The notes: generated from the letters alone by a model not told the origin. A stretch of 64,000 bases of DNA from Paramecium tetraurelia (GCF_000165425.1 NW_001799300.1:62001-126000); one strand, 5' to 3'; shown: positions 34,537 through 46,902, counted from the first letter of the stretch. Translations and numbers: made by a program.

Positions 34537-36592
34537 ATGCTTGATAATATTATGATGGCAATTGGATGGGCTGGATCATAACAGATTATTGCCATATCAC
34601 TATTGAGATATCTTATTTTGGTTAATAGCAAAGCACTTTATTTATCCTAATTTTTAATTCGATTGGCTTGCATCCTACTATTTTTGATAGTGTTCCTGAA
34701 GTAAATAGTTATGTAATTCCAAGTAAAATATTCCGTTTGCAGCACCCTCGATTGAATACTCCACATTAATTGGGCAGACCTTTCAGATTTTCATTTTCTT
34801 TGGTTTTCTTTTGTAGTCTCATGGAATTTGTTTCAATAGCAATGGCAGTTCATTCAGTAAGTTCTATTGCCTAATAACTAGTTGAAATATTATAGTATCG
34901 TTCACTTTGCAGCTCTCTTCACTATTTTTAAATCCTTCTTTAGGAGTTGGATCAATAATGTGACTCCAATCACAGCTTTGGCCTCCTATCTACTGATGGG
35001 TTTGGGTTATTTATTGGAGGATTGGATATATTTTATTCATGGGGCTTCATTTGATAAAAGATTCCTCGGAATAAATGAAAAATTTGAATGGAAGCCATTA
35101 GTCATGGTTATAGCTGCAGCAGCCAGTCGAACTCTTGGAATTCAAATATTCAAACACATTCAATTTTAATAGTTATTTAAAAACAAAGGTTTAGTGGATA
35201 AGATATCCTGGGCCAACTATATAAACGACGAACCTGAAAAGATTTAGAACAGTCTAGCTGCTGTGAATGCTCTCTTTAGTCGATATTTGGAAGCACAATT
35301 GATCGTACATTGCGAATAAAACTCAATACCGATTCACTAGTTAAAAAGTGATGCTATTTTGGAACTCCTAAATAGTTACTTCGATAATCATTTATCCTAT
35401 AGTTATTAATATATGGAATAGTTTCATATCTTCAATTTCAACAAAGAAGCCCTTGATGACATAGATGCTTATGCAGAAAAAGATACTTTATTAAGGAAAA
35501 TGATTAAGCAAAGGATCTTTACTATTCAACTGTAACATCAATAATTTAAAGAGTTATTTGGGATTGACAAATATTAAAATCTTTCATTTGAAGTCATTTT
35601 TCAAGACTATGGCATTCATGAGTACATTTGGGATGAAGAAACTCCATTTATTTCATTGAGTATGTAATTTTTTCAAGGAATCTTTTGTCTCATAGCAGCA
35701 TATTTTAATGAAGAATAATTGTCTGATTATTTTTCACAGGGCTATGATATTGGACTCACTTTGACTAAAATAGAATATTATGTGTGGATTGCTGTTTTTT
35801 TGGGAATTTTATAATTGGGAAAGATAGGGTAATGTTTAGCATTAAATTACTTAGGGCCTATAAATTAATAATCTTATGGGAAGTATAAACATACTTTTTT
35901 AGTGGTATATTCCTAGAACTTGGTATCATTTATTTAACTATGATTTGGATTGAAAACATAACCTATATAAAAGTGCTTGGTCTTATTATTTCATATATAG
36001 TAATGTCAATAAGTTATCGATCAGCTGAAAAAGTCAGAGATTAAAGTAATCTTTTGTTATTTAAATAGAAAATAAACTATTTTATTTAAATTTTGTTATT
36101 TTCTTAGTAAAAACACAAAAATTTACAAATAGAGAAGGCAGCCATATCATTTAATTGATGACATAATGCTGTGAACATTTGAGCTTAAATGAATTCTTGA
36201 AAGTATTATCCCAGATGCTGTGTATACATGGAATAGTGAGTTGTGAATAACTAAGACACATGAAATTTAGTCATTTTGGAGAGAGTCCCCTATTCAAATT
36301 CTAAATCCCTTTCATCTTTCAATCTTAATTGCGTTATGAAAATAACATTGAAAATGATACTTTGATTTAAGAAGAGGGTGAAATAGAATAGATGCAAAAG
36401 TCTTAATTTACTCGTTATGTTATTGAAAGCAAATATTAAGAAAACAAATCAGATATAAAATAGGGAAAAAATGTTGGCAATTCAAGGATATAAGTCAAAT
36501 CTGAAATACAACCTTAATATTCTAAAATCATGTCAGATCGAAAATTATCAGCATCAGCGTAAAAGTCCAAAAGACAATCGATATTAAATTGA
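34537..36592 (+). CDS. Multi-pass membrane protein, unknown
   Basis: Four introns (34723-34742, 34857-34881, 35883-35902, 36046-36068) give 655 aa. The N-terminal quarter has about five helices (QIIAISLLRYLILV, ACILLFLIVFLK, LVFFCSLMEFVSIAMA, and ALASYLLMGLGYLLEDWIYF). A long soluble stretch of about 200 residues follows (ALDDIDAYAEKDTLLRK). Two or three helices come back near residues 440-530 (WIAVFLGILQLGKIG; IIYLTMIWIENITYIKVLGL), then a basic, Ser/Gln-rich cytosolic tail. The first half faintly resembles drug/metabolite transporters, but I do not assign it. Head-to-head with NEK, 56 bp apart. Confidence 0.65.
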
Positions 36593-36940
36593 AATTAAAT
36601 TTATGAGTATTGCATATTTTAAGGAATATCATTATTGCATACTTTCACATTTTTGATAAATTATTATCAATAAAACCCTAATTAGATATATAATTCTATT
36701 AATTATGCGAATATTTATTTAATTATTTCCTCTATTTTCACAGATGTTCTACAAAAATCAGCATATTTTGCAGCTTATCATTTTATGCTTTTATCGCCTA
36801 AGCAACTGCATTTATTTAAGTTATAGATTTATTATTAATTTTATAATTTATTATTATATTTTATAATTTATTATTTAAAATTTTATATTAAATTGTATCT
36901 TAGAATATATTATAATAAAGATAGTAAGTTCAAAAATAAA
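36593..36940. other. AT-rich spacer
   Basis: About 350 bp, very AT-rich with TTATAATTTATTATT-type tandem stretches around 36830-36890. No gene seen. Confidence 0.5.
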
Positions 36941-38035
36941 TCATTAACCAACAGATGCTTCTTCATTTATTTTGAGTAATTCATCTTCTACATTATTAAA
37001 GTATAATTAAATTTAATGCTTCATGTTTCTAAGTTTTTTAAGTTTATCTGAATCTATGTTGTTTTCCATCTACTTTATCATATTTTATTTTATAATATCG
37101 ATCAACTTAAGATCTTCTGTTACTTTTTAGATAGACTTCTCACTGCTCTCTCTATTAATAACAGGAATTTATTAAAGATCTTGAAAACTATTTGTTAATT
37201 TATCTTTTGCAGTTTAAACCCTTTGTAGAAATCTACAGAGATATGTATACTCAAAAATTACCTTTGCATTTCTTCTATTTCCATTTGAATATTGTTAATT
37301 TCTTCTTCTACATGCTCTTGATAAAACTATTCAAACGACTTTTTTTATTCTTGTTTATTTTGATTATGGCTTACATCCACTTTTTCTTAAGTTATCATAT
37401 AATCTTTAAAACATTTCGATGATTATAAGCTCTGTTCTTATTCATAATCCTTTGAATAATTTTGCAAATTATTAAAGTAGTTCTCTCCTTGCCTTCTGCC
37501 ACCAATGTGATCATTTCCAAAATTAGAAGTGTCATAACTGAATTGATTTATTTATTGTGATTCTTATTAAGACTAAGATAGCTTAAACATGTCTTCTATA
37601 GTGCTTGTTCCAAAATGTTATTTGGAATCTCTGTTGATTAATAGAGTTTAGCCTGAATTTTAATTGATATGCTGTTACTGTTCTTTTTGGACCAGCATTT
37701 TTTCGTATTTATTAATAAACTCCCTAACATTGTCTTAATTTAATTCTTATTGCTAGGATTAAAAAGTCATTTAATTGCATTTAGTTTAAACTTCGTCGGT
37801 CAAAGATTCACTAGTAGGGTAGTTGCCATGTTTGAGCTTATTATCTATACCCTAAATCTGCATTCTATAATAATTCGATTATCTTTCTGATTATGCAGAC
37901 AAAACCATTTCTAACTTAAATCTAAAACCTAATTCTTACTTTAATTTGTTCAATCCAACTTAAATATTTTTTTAATTCAACTTTTGCTTCTTTGTATCGT
38001 CTTAGTATATTTAATATTTCCTTATCACTTTTCAT
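36941..38035 (-). CDS. Coiled-coil protein
   Basis: Product 346 aa with introns 37915-37939 and 37233-37261. N-terminal helices (MKSDKEILNILRRYKEAKVE), a Q-rich middle (MTFQSQQQELNQDNVREF), acidic helices (EEEINNIQMEIEEMQR), and a C-terminal helical end (LRNMKHQIQLYFNNVEDELL). No domain recognised. It starts 24 bp from the start of the divergent carrier pseudogene at 38060, an extremely short promoter space. Confidence 0.6.
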
Positions 38036-38059
38036 TAACGAATTTTATTAAATTTAATA

Positions 38060-39068
38060 ATGGACGCAGTATTAAATGGCGCAATAGCTGAAGCAACTAC
38101 AGTTGTTATTACAATCCCACTTGATTTAGCAAAAACATGATTGTAAGCTTAGGGAGAACTTGTTGCTGAATGTTACTATAAGAAAGCTTACTCTGGAGCG
38201 ATACAAAAAATTAAAATCTTTTCATATAATTTTATGATGTTGATATATTCTATATACATAGTTAAAATGAAGTGTTTATCTACTTTAAATACATTAATAA
38301 AGAGAACTTCATCTGAAAGGGTCTAAGCAGTCTAAAAAGGACTGTTAGCTGCTATAGTATTTTAAATTATAATGAAAATGGATTAAGATTTGGAACCTAT
38401 GAGATTGTAAGGGATATTGTAAATTAGTAATTCCATTTTGATAATTCTCATAGATATGTAAAGGTATTATCAAATAATGTAGTGCGTAAGTGATCTAATA
38501 TTTAAATTACGTTTTGTGTCCCGTCCATTTAACATGATAAAAACTAGATTAATGCTTATCATTATTCAGGTAAAATTGAGGCCATTTCATAAATTTTCAA
38601 AATCGAAGGGCATATTAAATTTGATAGAATAATAGATTAAAAGGGGTTTATGCTGGATCATCAATTATTGCATTCAGAACTGGGTTAGGGTCTGCAATTT
38701 GATTGCCTGCTTTTGATTTCAGAAAAGAACATGGAAAATAAGGATAAAAAACTAAACTAAATTAAATATGTTAACTAGTGCTAATGCAACTTAGTAGTTA
38801 TGTTTATTGACATGTTCTGTGGAAGTTGCCTTGACTAGATATTTTAATTATTTATTTAATAATGTAATAATAGAATATAAATTTAATTAGCGTGGAATCT
38901 ACAGTTTATACAGGTTGTTTCCATGCTATTAAAATAATCTTTAGTCAGAAGGCTTCTTAGGATTGTACAAAGGACTAGGATGGTTGTATTTAGATCAGGT
39001 CCTTAATCGTTTATCTCATTATTGTTTTTGAATCAATTAAATAGTCTAAGGAATTAAAAAAATAATGA
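38060..39068 (+). pseudogene. Decayed mitochondrial carrier (SLC25) gene
   Basis: Starts well (MDAVLNGAIAEATTVVITIP) but the first carrier signature, PLDLAKT, is followed directly by TGA where relatives have Arg (a one-base AGA to TGA change), then LQAQGE continues. Further pieces of the family appear in shifted frames: GLLAAIVF with GLRFGTYEI (about 38340-38410), PFNMIKTRLM (about 38520-38560, the second-repeat signature), GVYAGSSIIAFRTGLG (about 38645), and EGFLGLYKGLGWLY (about 38950-38985). Several frame changes and stops cannot be fixed by normal 20-30-nt introns. I therefore call it a pseudogene of a mitochondrial inner-membrane transporter, six-helix type. Confidence 0.75.
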
Positions 39069-39169
39069 ATATCTTATCTTTATAAAATTCGGTATATTTT
39101 GATTTGACAACAAACAATGTAATCATAAATCCTTAATGAATCTAAAATTCTCAGGTTCTTTTAAAGCTC

Positions 39170-40270
39170 TCAATAAATTTTGTCTATACTTAAGATGCCA
39201 TATAGTATTAGATATTCTAGAGTTATAAACATAAGCTACTGACTGATTCTTTAGAAAGTATTAACTAATATAATTAAGGACAACAAATACCTTATAATTC
39301 GAAAGACTTTGTTAAACTCGGAAGACTTGCCCCCATCAATCCATAGATCTCTTAACTATTTTATATTCGTCATTTAATTTTTTTTATTTTTCAGCAAAAC
39401 CAGAAAGTCTTCATACTACTTAGATGAGAAGAATTATTTAAGTAAATCTGGATTATTCATGATATATGAGATTATTGCTTTTGAAAAATTCTTAGTAATG
39501 TTTTTGGTATCATTTATTTTCTTTTCTTTTTTTTTCCTTATTACTTTGAAGGATTCAGAACTATCAATTGACATGAGTTTTTTACTATGTTTTTTCATCT
39601 TATGTGGTTAAGGGAGTTCATTCCAACTGCTTTCTTCCTATTTTATAACCTCACTTTGACAAGATTCCTCTAAATTCAGAAATTTTATTTCTTCCTTTTT
39701 GAAATGTAAATCTTATTTTATTGCTTTAGGCTTTAAAATGTTTGATTGTTTGCAGAATTAGTTGGATTGACATGTGTTGTTATAGATACTTGATATATTT
39801 TGTTATTATTCAAGGTTTAATTGCAACAGCTGCTTTTCCTTTTAATTTATGTTCAAGAATGGACAAAATGAACCATTAGGCGATTGGCTAATTAATGTGC
39901 CAAGTTAATTCAAGTATTGCTGTTAAGCTGGGGATAAGAGAAGAGGTCTTTAAAGCAATTTGCTATCAAGAGAATTTGATATAAGTAGTTCTAAATATTT
40001 GTGACTATCCTACGATAATTCGATTCCTCCATCTTAAGATAATTTCGAGGCTACCTTTGAATTTTATTGGGATTGAATCATTTTTTAGATAGTTGGGATA
40101 TCACTTGTAATGAATTAGATTGCGTCTCCTTGTGTGTCTGGAACTTTAGATTCAACAACACAAGATTAAACAGGATCAAACGAAGCATCCGATTTTAAAT
40201 TTTATGATTTTCGAACCAGAGAATTATAAGGGAGAAAAGATTTCCCATATTTTTTAATGCATTCTGCCAT
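39170..40270 (-). CDS. Unknown protein, Q/S-rich with basic middle
   Basis: One open frame of 366 codons with no intron, ATG at 40270, TGA 39170-39172. N-terminus MAECIKKYGKSFLPYNS; a long Ser/Gln/Asn-rich middle; a basic patch (SFKVIRKKKEKKINDTKN); and a C-terminal helical domain (IISYIMNNPDLLKQFFSSKQ, then NIKQLRDLWID and FRIIRYLLSLIIL), a layout seen in other ciliate proteins of unknown role. No function proposed. Confidence 0.6.
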
Positions 40271-40995
40271 ATTTAATTATTTTATGATATATTGATAGCA
40301 TGTAAATTAATTAAAAAACTAACTACATATTAGCATCATTTAAGATACTTATTCGTCCTCTTAAATCTAATTAAAACATATTTAAAGTGCTTTGAATCAT
40401 TTGATATTAAACAAATTGTTTTTTTATTATTCTTTTATAATGATGAATCTTTCAAACAGCAATATTTGCTTCTATATTTCTATCAAAATATTTATTCACA
40501 ACCCCACTTACTTTGGAGTTAGCAGAGAAATCTGTAAACTAAGTGTAACCAATTTGTATTTAATAATAAATAATATATCAAACATATTCATACATCTAAA
40601 ATGGGATATATCGCAGTTAAACTACTTGTATTTACAGTTTTGATGCTTGTATATTTTTCATTTAAAACCATTCATAGGCTTTCAAAGTCATTTAGTTTTA
40701 TCTCTTACTTATTAGAGACAGAATGATTTCAATTAATAGAAAATTGCCTAACATATATAGTGTGGCTCTTAGTATATTTTTATGAGAAATCTGGCTATCT
40801 TTTTTGATCATCTTGAATTCAACGCCTTTTAGTTGATATTCTTTAATTTATTTATTTTAGAGGATAGCACTTAATTGTTTGGATATTTATAGAAAAGATT
40901 CATATTGCAGTAGTTATTTTTAATTGTTATTTGATTCAACTAATATCTTTAGTATATATTAAATTATTGAAAATTATCGTTATATTTAATTTTGA
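40271..40995. other. AT-rich intergenic region
   Basis: About 720 bp between divergent genes. A plus-strand open stretch at 40392-40643 is hydrophobic and F/Y/I/N-rich, as expected of AT-rich noncoding DNA. I see no gene. Confidence 0.5.
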
Positions 40996-42343
40996 ATGAT
41001 CAGAACCAACTCAACCCAAAAAACAAAATAAGTTGTGCTTTCGAATGGATAAGTGTAATCGCTGAGTCCCTTTAATAGTGCAATAAGGATGAGCAATCAT
41101 TATTAAGATGCTCCAAGCACGCCTTAAAGATAGATAGTTTCTCAGAATGCCTTAAGATTGATAGTTAATAATCATCAAGCTGAAGTGAGATAATCAAATG
41201 CATTCACCCCAAATGGTAAACAATAATAAGCAGGCAAATGCTTTTAAGAAAATAGATCAGTTATAGTTCAAGATAATACACGAATGCAATAGTTAATGAA
41301 TGATAACATGTACTTATCCCAAGCACTAGAACAAACAAAAAATGAATTAAAGCAGTATCAACAATCTACGCATGAAAGTCAATAATTAGATTTCATAAAG
41401 GTTAAAATTGAGAGTCTAGAAAAAGTTATTGACGATTAAGCTTTGGAAATTGAATAATGGAAATAGAAATATCAAAATATTTGCACATAAGATCCTTAAG
41501 ATTCGATGTTGTAGATGGAATCTTAAATCATGTTGGTAATTCAAGAAAATGAAAGATTGAACATTTTGGTGAAAAATATACAGGATTCTACAGATAAAAA
41601 GGATTAATTAATTTAATAATAGGATCAAGAAATTAAAAAGCTTAAAGAAAAAGTCAAAATATCAGATAAAACAATATAGAGTCAAAAAGAAGGTATATTA
41701 AAGTAATTATTTTATCTAGAAATTAAACAATGGCATGAGAATTTCACAGAGTTTGAAAAGAATTCTAAGTAGCAAGTGAGTCATGAATCTGAATTATTGA
41801 AGAGCAAGATGAAAATATAAGAACTAGAGTTTTAGCTTCATAAAAAGAAGGTTAGTGATAATAATAATGGGTAAAAGTTGAGTTAAAGGAAAATCGAGGA
41901 AAATCCAGAGTTAGAACTTAAATTAAGGTAATTACTTGAAGAGAATAATAAATTAACTCTGTTGATTGAAACTTTGCAATCTGAAAATTCTAAATTAAAA
42001 TCTACAAAGCAGAGTAGATCAACTAGTTAATTTTAATCCACCAACCATTTATCTTAGGGAATTCTCGAATAAATTAAATAAGTACTTTGATATATAATTG
42101 GCTTAGGAATTATTTAATCAATAATTATTTAGTACTGAGGAGTTTAAAAAATTGAAAGTAATTTATCAGCAGAATGAAACTTTAAGAAATTAGTTAGACA
42201 ATGCTAATGAATAAATTTCAATTCTGAAAAAAACTCTGTAATATTATGAAGAAACACAAAATGTACCTTCGGATTAGCTCTTTGAAGAATTTTTATAAAG
42301 CTAAAGTCATTGTCTAAATATGATATAACAATTATAATAATGA
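40996..42343 (+). CDS. Long coiled-coil protein
   Basis: Product 440 aa; one intron, 42082-42106. After a Gln/Ser-rich N-terminus (about 110 residues) almost the whole protein is heptad-like: YLSQALEQTKNELKQYQQST, IKVKIESLEKVIDDQALEIE, KKLKEKVKISDKTIQSQKEG, and LRNQLDNANEQISILKKTLQ, ending in a Q-rich tail. A structural or basal-body-type coiled coil is plausible but unproven. TGA 42341-42343. Confidence 0.65.
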
Positions 42344-42430
42344 TTTGATTTAATTTTAACTCCATTATAATTATACAATTTAAAAGGCAGAATTTGTGTA
42401 TTATAATATAATTTTATATAAAGAATCCAT

Positions 42431-42973
42431 ATGAATTAAAAGGAAGAGAGAATACTTGAATATCTTGATAACTTAAAACTACAAATGACGGATCCTACTC
42501 AAAAGTAGTAGGATTTTTATGAATCAAAAAAGCACAAAATTCTTAATTTAGAACATAAGCACTGCGACAGCGATCCTTCCTCTCCTTTTTCACTTAGAGA
42601 GGCACTAAGCCCAATATCTCTATTTCACACGCATAGTGTTAAATTATGTGATATTAATAATGATAATACTAATAGTGATAATCATCACCATCATAACCAA
42701 CAGATTCATCATGCTTCTCATTCATTCAAATTGCATCTGAACATACATGCATTCACTGGTAAGAAAGTAGAAATTTGATTTCGAAATCAAAAGGAAATTA
42801 GCATTGAATAAATTATTTTGTATATATCTTAGATAAATCAATATCTTCTCTTGGATCCAAATGATTCTGAGTATCAAAAGAGGAACAAAGGGTTTCTTAT
42901 AGTTTCTTATAATTAAACTTAAACTAAAATAAAAAAAATTCATTTAATTATATACTTTATTAAAGTGAAATGA
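42431..42973 (+). CDS. Small protein with His/Asn-rich stretch
   Basis: Product 171 aa; a 27-nt intron (42767-42793, ends AAG) removes an in-frame TGA. N-terminal helix MNQKEERILEYLDNLKLQM, a middle with NSDNHHHHNQQIHHASHSF (histidine-rich, possible metal binding, inferred), then a compact C-terminal module IEQIILYISQINQYLLLDPN followed by KRNKGFLIVSY. Start lies 88 bp after the coiled-coil gene. Confidence 0.55.
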
Positions 42974-43190
42974 TTAACTTATTTAGTAAAAACGATCAAA
43001 AATAATACATTTAATAATAATAGTGCAATAGGTTTATTGCTTACTTTCTAATTAAATATATTTATAGTGATTATAAATGATACTCTATATCCTTTGATGA
43101 TATGACATTTATTTAAAAAAAAGTTATTTATTAATATAAAAATTAATAATTATTATAACCAATATATTTTAAGTAAAATTATTAAAATAT

Positions 43191-43807
43191 ATGTGGGAAT
43201 ATGCAGTTGTTGGAACTTGCTTTTTGATACTACTCGTCATCAAATTTTATTTATTTAAAGTAGGTGATAACTCGATTATTATAGGTTTCCTATGATAAGA
43301 AAATGAAATATTACAGTGATCCTGATGAAATGGCGATTGAATTTTCTTCAAACATGCAAAAATAGAATTCAATTGAGTAAATTACATAAACCCTAAATAA
43401 TATTCACTTATTAGCTTAGAGGAATGTGTAAATTATAGTTGATTAATGTAATTTTATGGGCACAACAAATAGTTTAATTGGGCTAGACTGATAATACTTT
43501 GACAACAATCTCAGAGAGATTACGAAATACATCTATCATAGTAGCACTTTTGAAACTTAAATTTCCAAAAGATAAGCAATAAAAATTCAAACTTCTCGGA
43601 TAAACACTATACGAAGTAAATTTTATCTCTAATTAGAATTTTACTATCTTCAAGAAGTTGATTTAATGGTGTGAATAAAATGATGAAACATAGAAAAAGT
43701 AAAAAGGAAAGAAGACCACTTAATTGGACATTCATCTAATTAATACAATAAGAGCATATTCAGAGTATATTAACAATGAACTTGGAAGTTACTTTAAACC
43801 AAAGTGA
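43191..43807 (+). CDS. Single-pass membrane-anchored protein, unknown
   Basis: Product 188 aa after introns 43260-43284 and 43448-43472. The N-terminus MWEYAVVGTCFLILLVIKFY is one hydrophobic helix (signal anchor); the rest is cytosolic or lumenal, helical and Q/K-rich (NSIEQITQTLNNIHLLAQRN; SERLRNTSIIVALLKLKFPK), ending INNELGSYFKPK. No family recognised. TGA 43805-43807; tail-to-tail with the next gene. Confidence 0.6.
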
Positions 43808-43875
43808 GTGTTATAATTGTAAATTTAATAATCAAAAATTTATGTTTGTTTGCTTCTATCAAAATACTTTATGAT

Positions 43876-44969
43876 TCAGAGGTCTAAAGTCGACAAATTT
43901 CTTCTATAAGTCAGTGTTATCAAATTATTATTTATTTCTAAATGATCAAAATTATTTTACCCAAGATTGATGTTGTTTTAATCATTTCTTTTTTGATTGG
44001 CATTATTGTTTATCAAAAGATTCTTGAGACAGGCTATTGATTCTTCATTTCTTCTTGTGATTTGTTCAAGTTGTTCTATTTTCTCTAATTGTTTAGAATC
44101 ATACTAATTGTAAATAGAGATTGAAATACTTCTTATTACTATTTGTTATCATTTATAAACTCTTTTAGTTGATCTTGAATATTTCTATTGGTTTCATCGA
44201 GATGATCCTGCCTTTATCTAATGGTGCTAATTTCTTGTTCAATTTTTTTCATTTTGAGTTCAAGATTTCTATAAGAATCACAGACTTCAAAATTAGAGTT
44301 CTTTTGGTCTTATCTAATAAGGTTATTGAAAGTAGAAATGGAACAGTTGCTTTTAAGATAATCAGTCCCTGACATTTCATTTGGCGTAGAGTCATTCTGC
44401 TATTTTTGATTTGTGGGTTTATTACTATAAGAAGGACCTCTTTTTCTGTCGGGAGTAACATTTTATTTAAGTGTTTATCCTTGTTACTGTTGTAGATAGT
44501 TAGATCCTTATTTTTTCAAGAGTTCTTAGGTAAAACTCATCTAAGTTTGAGTTGAACATTTTTTGTTTATGACTTCATTAATTGAAGTGAATGGTTTTTT
44601 TGATAGAGACTCTTTATTATTCGATCCAGACTTGACTATTTATTGGATTTGGTTTATGAGAGCAGAACAAGAGGAGAGGTTTTTAAAATTTTCTTTGTCT
44701 TATTGTTGATTGGGTTTCAGATTGGATAAATTTACATCTTTGATCAATTAGGAATGTTGTTTAGATGATTCATTGGTTTGTTCAACTGATGAAATGAGAT
44801 CGTTCTATTCAGGAATTTGAAACAGAGTTGATCCTAGATTGATTCTTTTGGGATCAAGTTTCTATTGTTAATATTCATCTTCAACTAAACCAGCAATTCT
44901 AGCACAAATTATTTGTTGGATATCATTATTAGATTAAGTTCTTCTATGAGTTGTATTATTATGGTTCAT
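43876..44969 (-). CDS. Q/N/S-rich protein with C-terminal coiled coil
   Basis: Product 357 aa; one 20-nt intron at 44085-44104. Low-complexity N-terminal two thirds (HNNTTHRRTQSNNDIQQI; SNLKPNQQQDKENFKN), then a coiled coil LELKMKKIEQEISTIRQRQD and EQLEQITRRNEESIACLKNL. No domain recognised. ATG at 44969, TGA 43876-43878. Confidence 0.6.
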
Positions 44970-45201
44970 TCAAATTTAAAATGTATTAATAATCATAAAA
45001 TTTATACTTACCAATATTCATAAACGTTGAAAAAGTATATTGTTAAAATTATGAATCTTAAATTGATCCTATAGTGACAATTGTTTTATAATTAAATTTT
45101 GGTTCTATATCTCAATAGCTACTGCAGACTATCTCATGAATAGAATATCGTAAAGATGTTAAAACAAAGAGATTTAAATTAATAAATATTTATGACTTAT
45201 T

Positions 45202-45606
45202 TCAGATTGCTTGATGTTTTTGGCATATTTATATCTAATCCTCATGATTTGCGCATATTTTTTAATTCTATTTTTTTCCGTTTTAACATTTTTTGCAATG
45301 ACATTAATCCCCACATGATCTACCTTTGATAAAACATTCGCAATAGTTGAGTTAGCATTTACTTTTTTTGCAACAACAGCCTGAACCCTTATCACCTGAA
45401 AATTTTAACTTAGATTCATCCTTATACTTATGAATAATCTTAACAATAGCCTTATTTCTTTCAAAATTATCGGTTAAACTATTTTTACAACCACTACAAC
45501 TACATTATTCCCCACAACATTTGCCTTCATGAAAACATTAGCAATACAATTTTAGACATTTCGTTTTTTAACATTAACATCCTTCTTTAGTCTCCTCACT
45601 ATTCAT
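45202..45606 (-). CDS. Compact CXC (CRC, tesmin/TSO1-type) protein
   Basis: Members of this family (tesmin, TSO1, LIN54) bind DNA (CHR elements in LIN54) through two zinc-binding CXC motifs. The 134-aa frame is almost only that domain: CQCQKTKCLKLYCQCFHEGK with CSCSGCKNS, a linker of about 30 residues, and CCCKKSKCQLNYCECFIKGR with CHCKKC. Each CXC copy has the Lys-Ser/Thr-Lys-Cys...Leu-x-Tyr-Cys-x-Cys-Phe signature, with the DNA-contacting Tyr. The linker (YKDESKLKFSGDKGSG) lacks the RNP-type spacer box usual in larger relatives. No intron. Role as a transcription factor is inferred. Confidence 0.9.
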
Positions 45607-45715
45607 TGCATATGAATGTTACTATGGAGGCACAACAAACATGACTTTTTTTTTCATGACGGATGTAATTAGATATAAATTACTAAAAAAGTTGATTTTT
45701 TTATTTAAAAATAAA

Positions 45716-46333
45716 ATGAGAAGGTATGTACCGGTGTAAAGTGCAGATGAAGATTCTACTATATAACCTAAAGCTGTCAAGCAGTTAGATATCTATGATA
45801 AAATCGAGTAATGGGGAGAGTGGCTATGGGTTAAAGCCTAAGCTGTGATGTGGATTTCAGCGGCGATTGGAATAGTATATTATTCAAACTTTTTTAAATA
45901 ATTGTTTCACAATGAAAATATCAATGAGTAATCAACAACAATCAAATTAGATTATTTCTCACAATTGCATTATTATTTATTGGCATGAGCATAAGTTTAT
46001 CATTATATGTTGCATTTTATGTGCCTTTCATAAAAGGAGTGACCGAGGATATCGAAATCTATAACCCAAAGGCTATACAATTAGGTGCCTTTGCTGGATT
46101 TATGAGTTTCTTAACGTATATATATGTTGTTTATGCTTATTAGTCTAACAATTGCTATTTGGCCTGTGTTTGGATGGTGGAGTTTCCCTATGTTATTTGC
46201 TATGTTCTTGGGCTTCATAAGCACAGGACACTTCTTGCCAAATCATTAGCTAAGTGGTCTCCTTTTTGGAGCAATTTTTATTGGAGCCTTCTTCTCACAT
46301 TATTTTATTGATCATGATGGTTATATGCATTGA
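45716..46333 (+). CDS. TMEM128: TMEM128 homologue
   Basis: Four-helix membrane protein, probably ER, function unknown in any organism. Product 188 aa; introns 45928-45950 and 46116-46143. Order and spacing match the animal protein: helix 1 AVMWISAAIGIVYYSNFFKQ, helix 2 ALLFIGMSISLSLYVAFYVP, then GVTEDIEIYNPKAIQLGAFA into helix 3, and helix 4 MLFAMFLGFISTGHFL. The family hallmark, helix 1 ending in a Y/DFFK segment and the long acidic loop before helix 3, is present. C-terminal tail DHDGYMH. Confidence 0.7.
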
Positions 46334-46586
46334 GTATAATTTTAAATATATAATCAAAATCACAATAGTGTACTTTGATAAGTTTTAATTAGTTGTTGGA
46401 CAAATTAAATTTATTTATCTGTTATTTCTTGATTTTCTAGGTTGTTTTCCAAAAAAGATAGAAATTTCAATATTTTTTATACTTTTCTCCTTTATTACCA
46501 TCTTTTAACAGGGTATTTGAATTACTCAATCAATAAACATAGTAGCGATTTATTTGGATTAATTGATCTATGGATTAATTGATTAA

Positions 46587-46876
46587 ATGAAATCTGTAGT
46601 TTTTCAATTAATGTATTGGATTTAGATCTTTTAAATAATAGCAATTGGGGTTTGTTTTATAATTTATGTTACATGGAAAAGTTTTCCTTGAATACATATT
46701 AAGATGTTTAATTTATAATTTTGATAATTGGGTTAAATAGGATGATTATGATGATGCTTGTAATGAGAGCAGAGGAAAACATGTATCCGAAGGAACCAAG
46801 TATTGTTCCTAAAAATATTTATGATATCCCACTTTCAAAGTTATCAAACATCTACTAAAGCAATTTCTAATATTGA
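46587..46876 (+). CDS. Small membrane protein, uncertain model
   Basis: Begins MKSVVFQLMYWIQIFQIIAI. A second hydrophobic segment (DVQFIILIIGLNRMIMMMLV) and a tail (RAEENMYPKEPSIVPKNIYD) follow in another frame, reached by removing a 32-nt interval that starts GTTTG and ends AG (about 46644-46675), giving 85 codons. That donor is not the usual GTA, so the join is uncertain. Two-helix membrane protein of unknown role; tail-to-tail with the Cache gene, 26 bp apart. Confidence 0.4.
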
Positions 46877-46902
46877 GATAATTTGCACTAACTAATTTAA
46901 AA

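Noticed and set aside
36156-36160. Overlapping stop and start (TGATG) suggesting two overlapping genes.
   Set aside because: A 23-nt intron at 36046-36068 makes both parts one gene of 655 aa.
40392-40643. Hydrophobic 83-codon plus-strand frame.
   Set aside because: Composition (F, Y, I, N, L) is what AT-rich noncoding DNA gives, and it has no neighbouring exon or motif.
43191-43807. Apparent in-frame TGA at 43489 suggesting readthrough.
   Set aside because: A normal 25-nt intron at 43448-43472 shifts the frame before it and gives a clean 188-aa product, so the TGA is never read.
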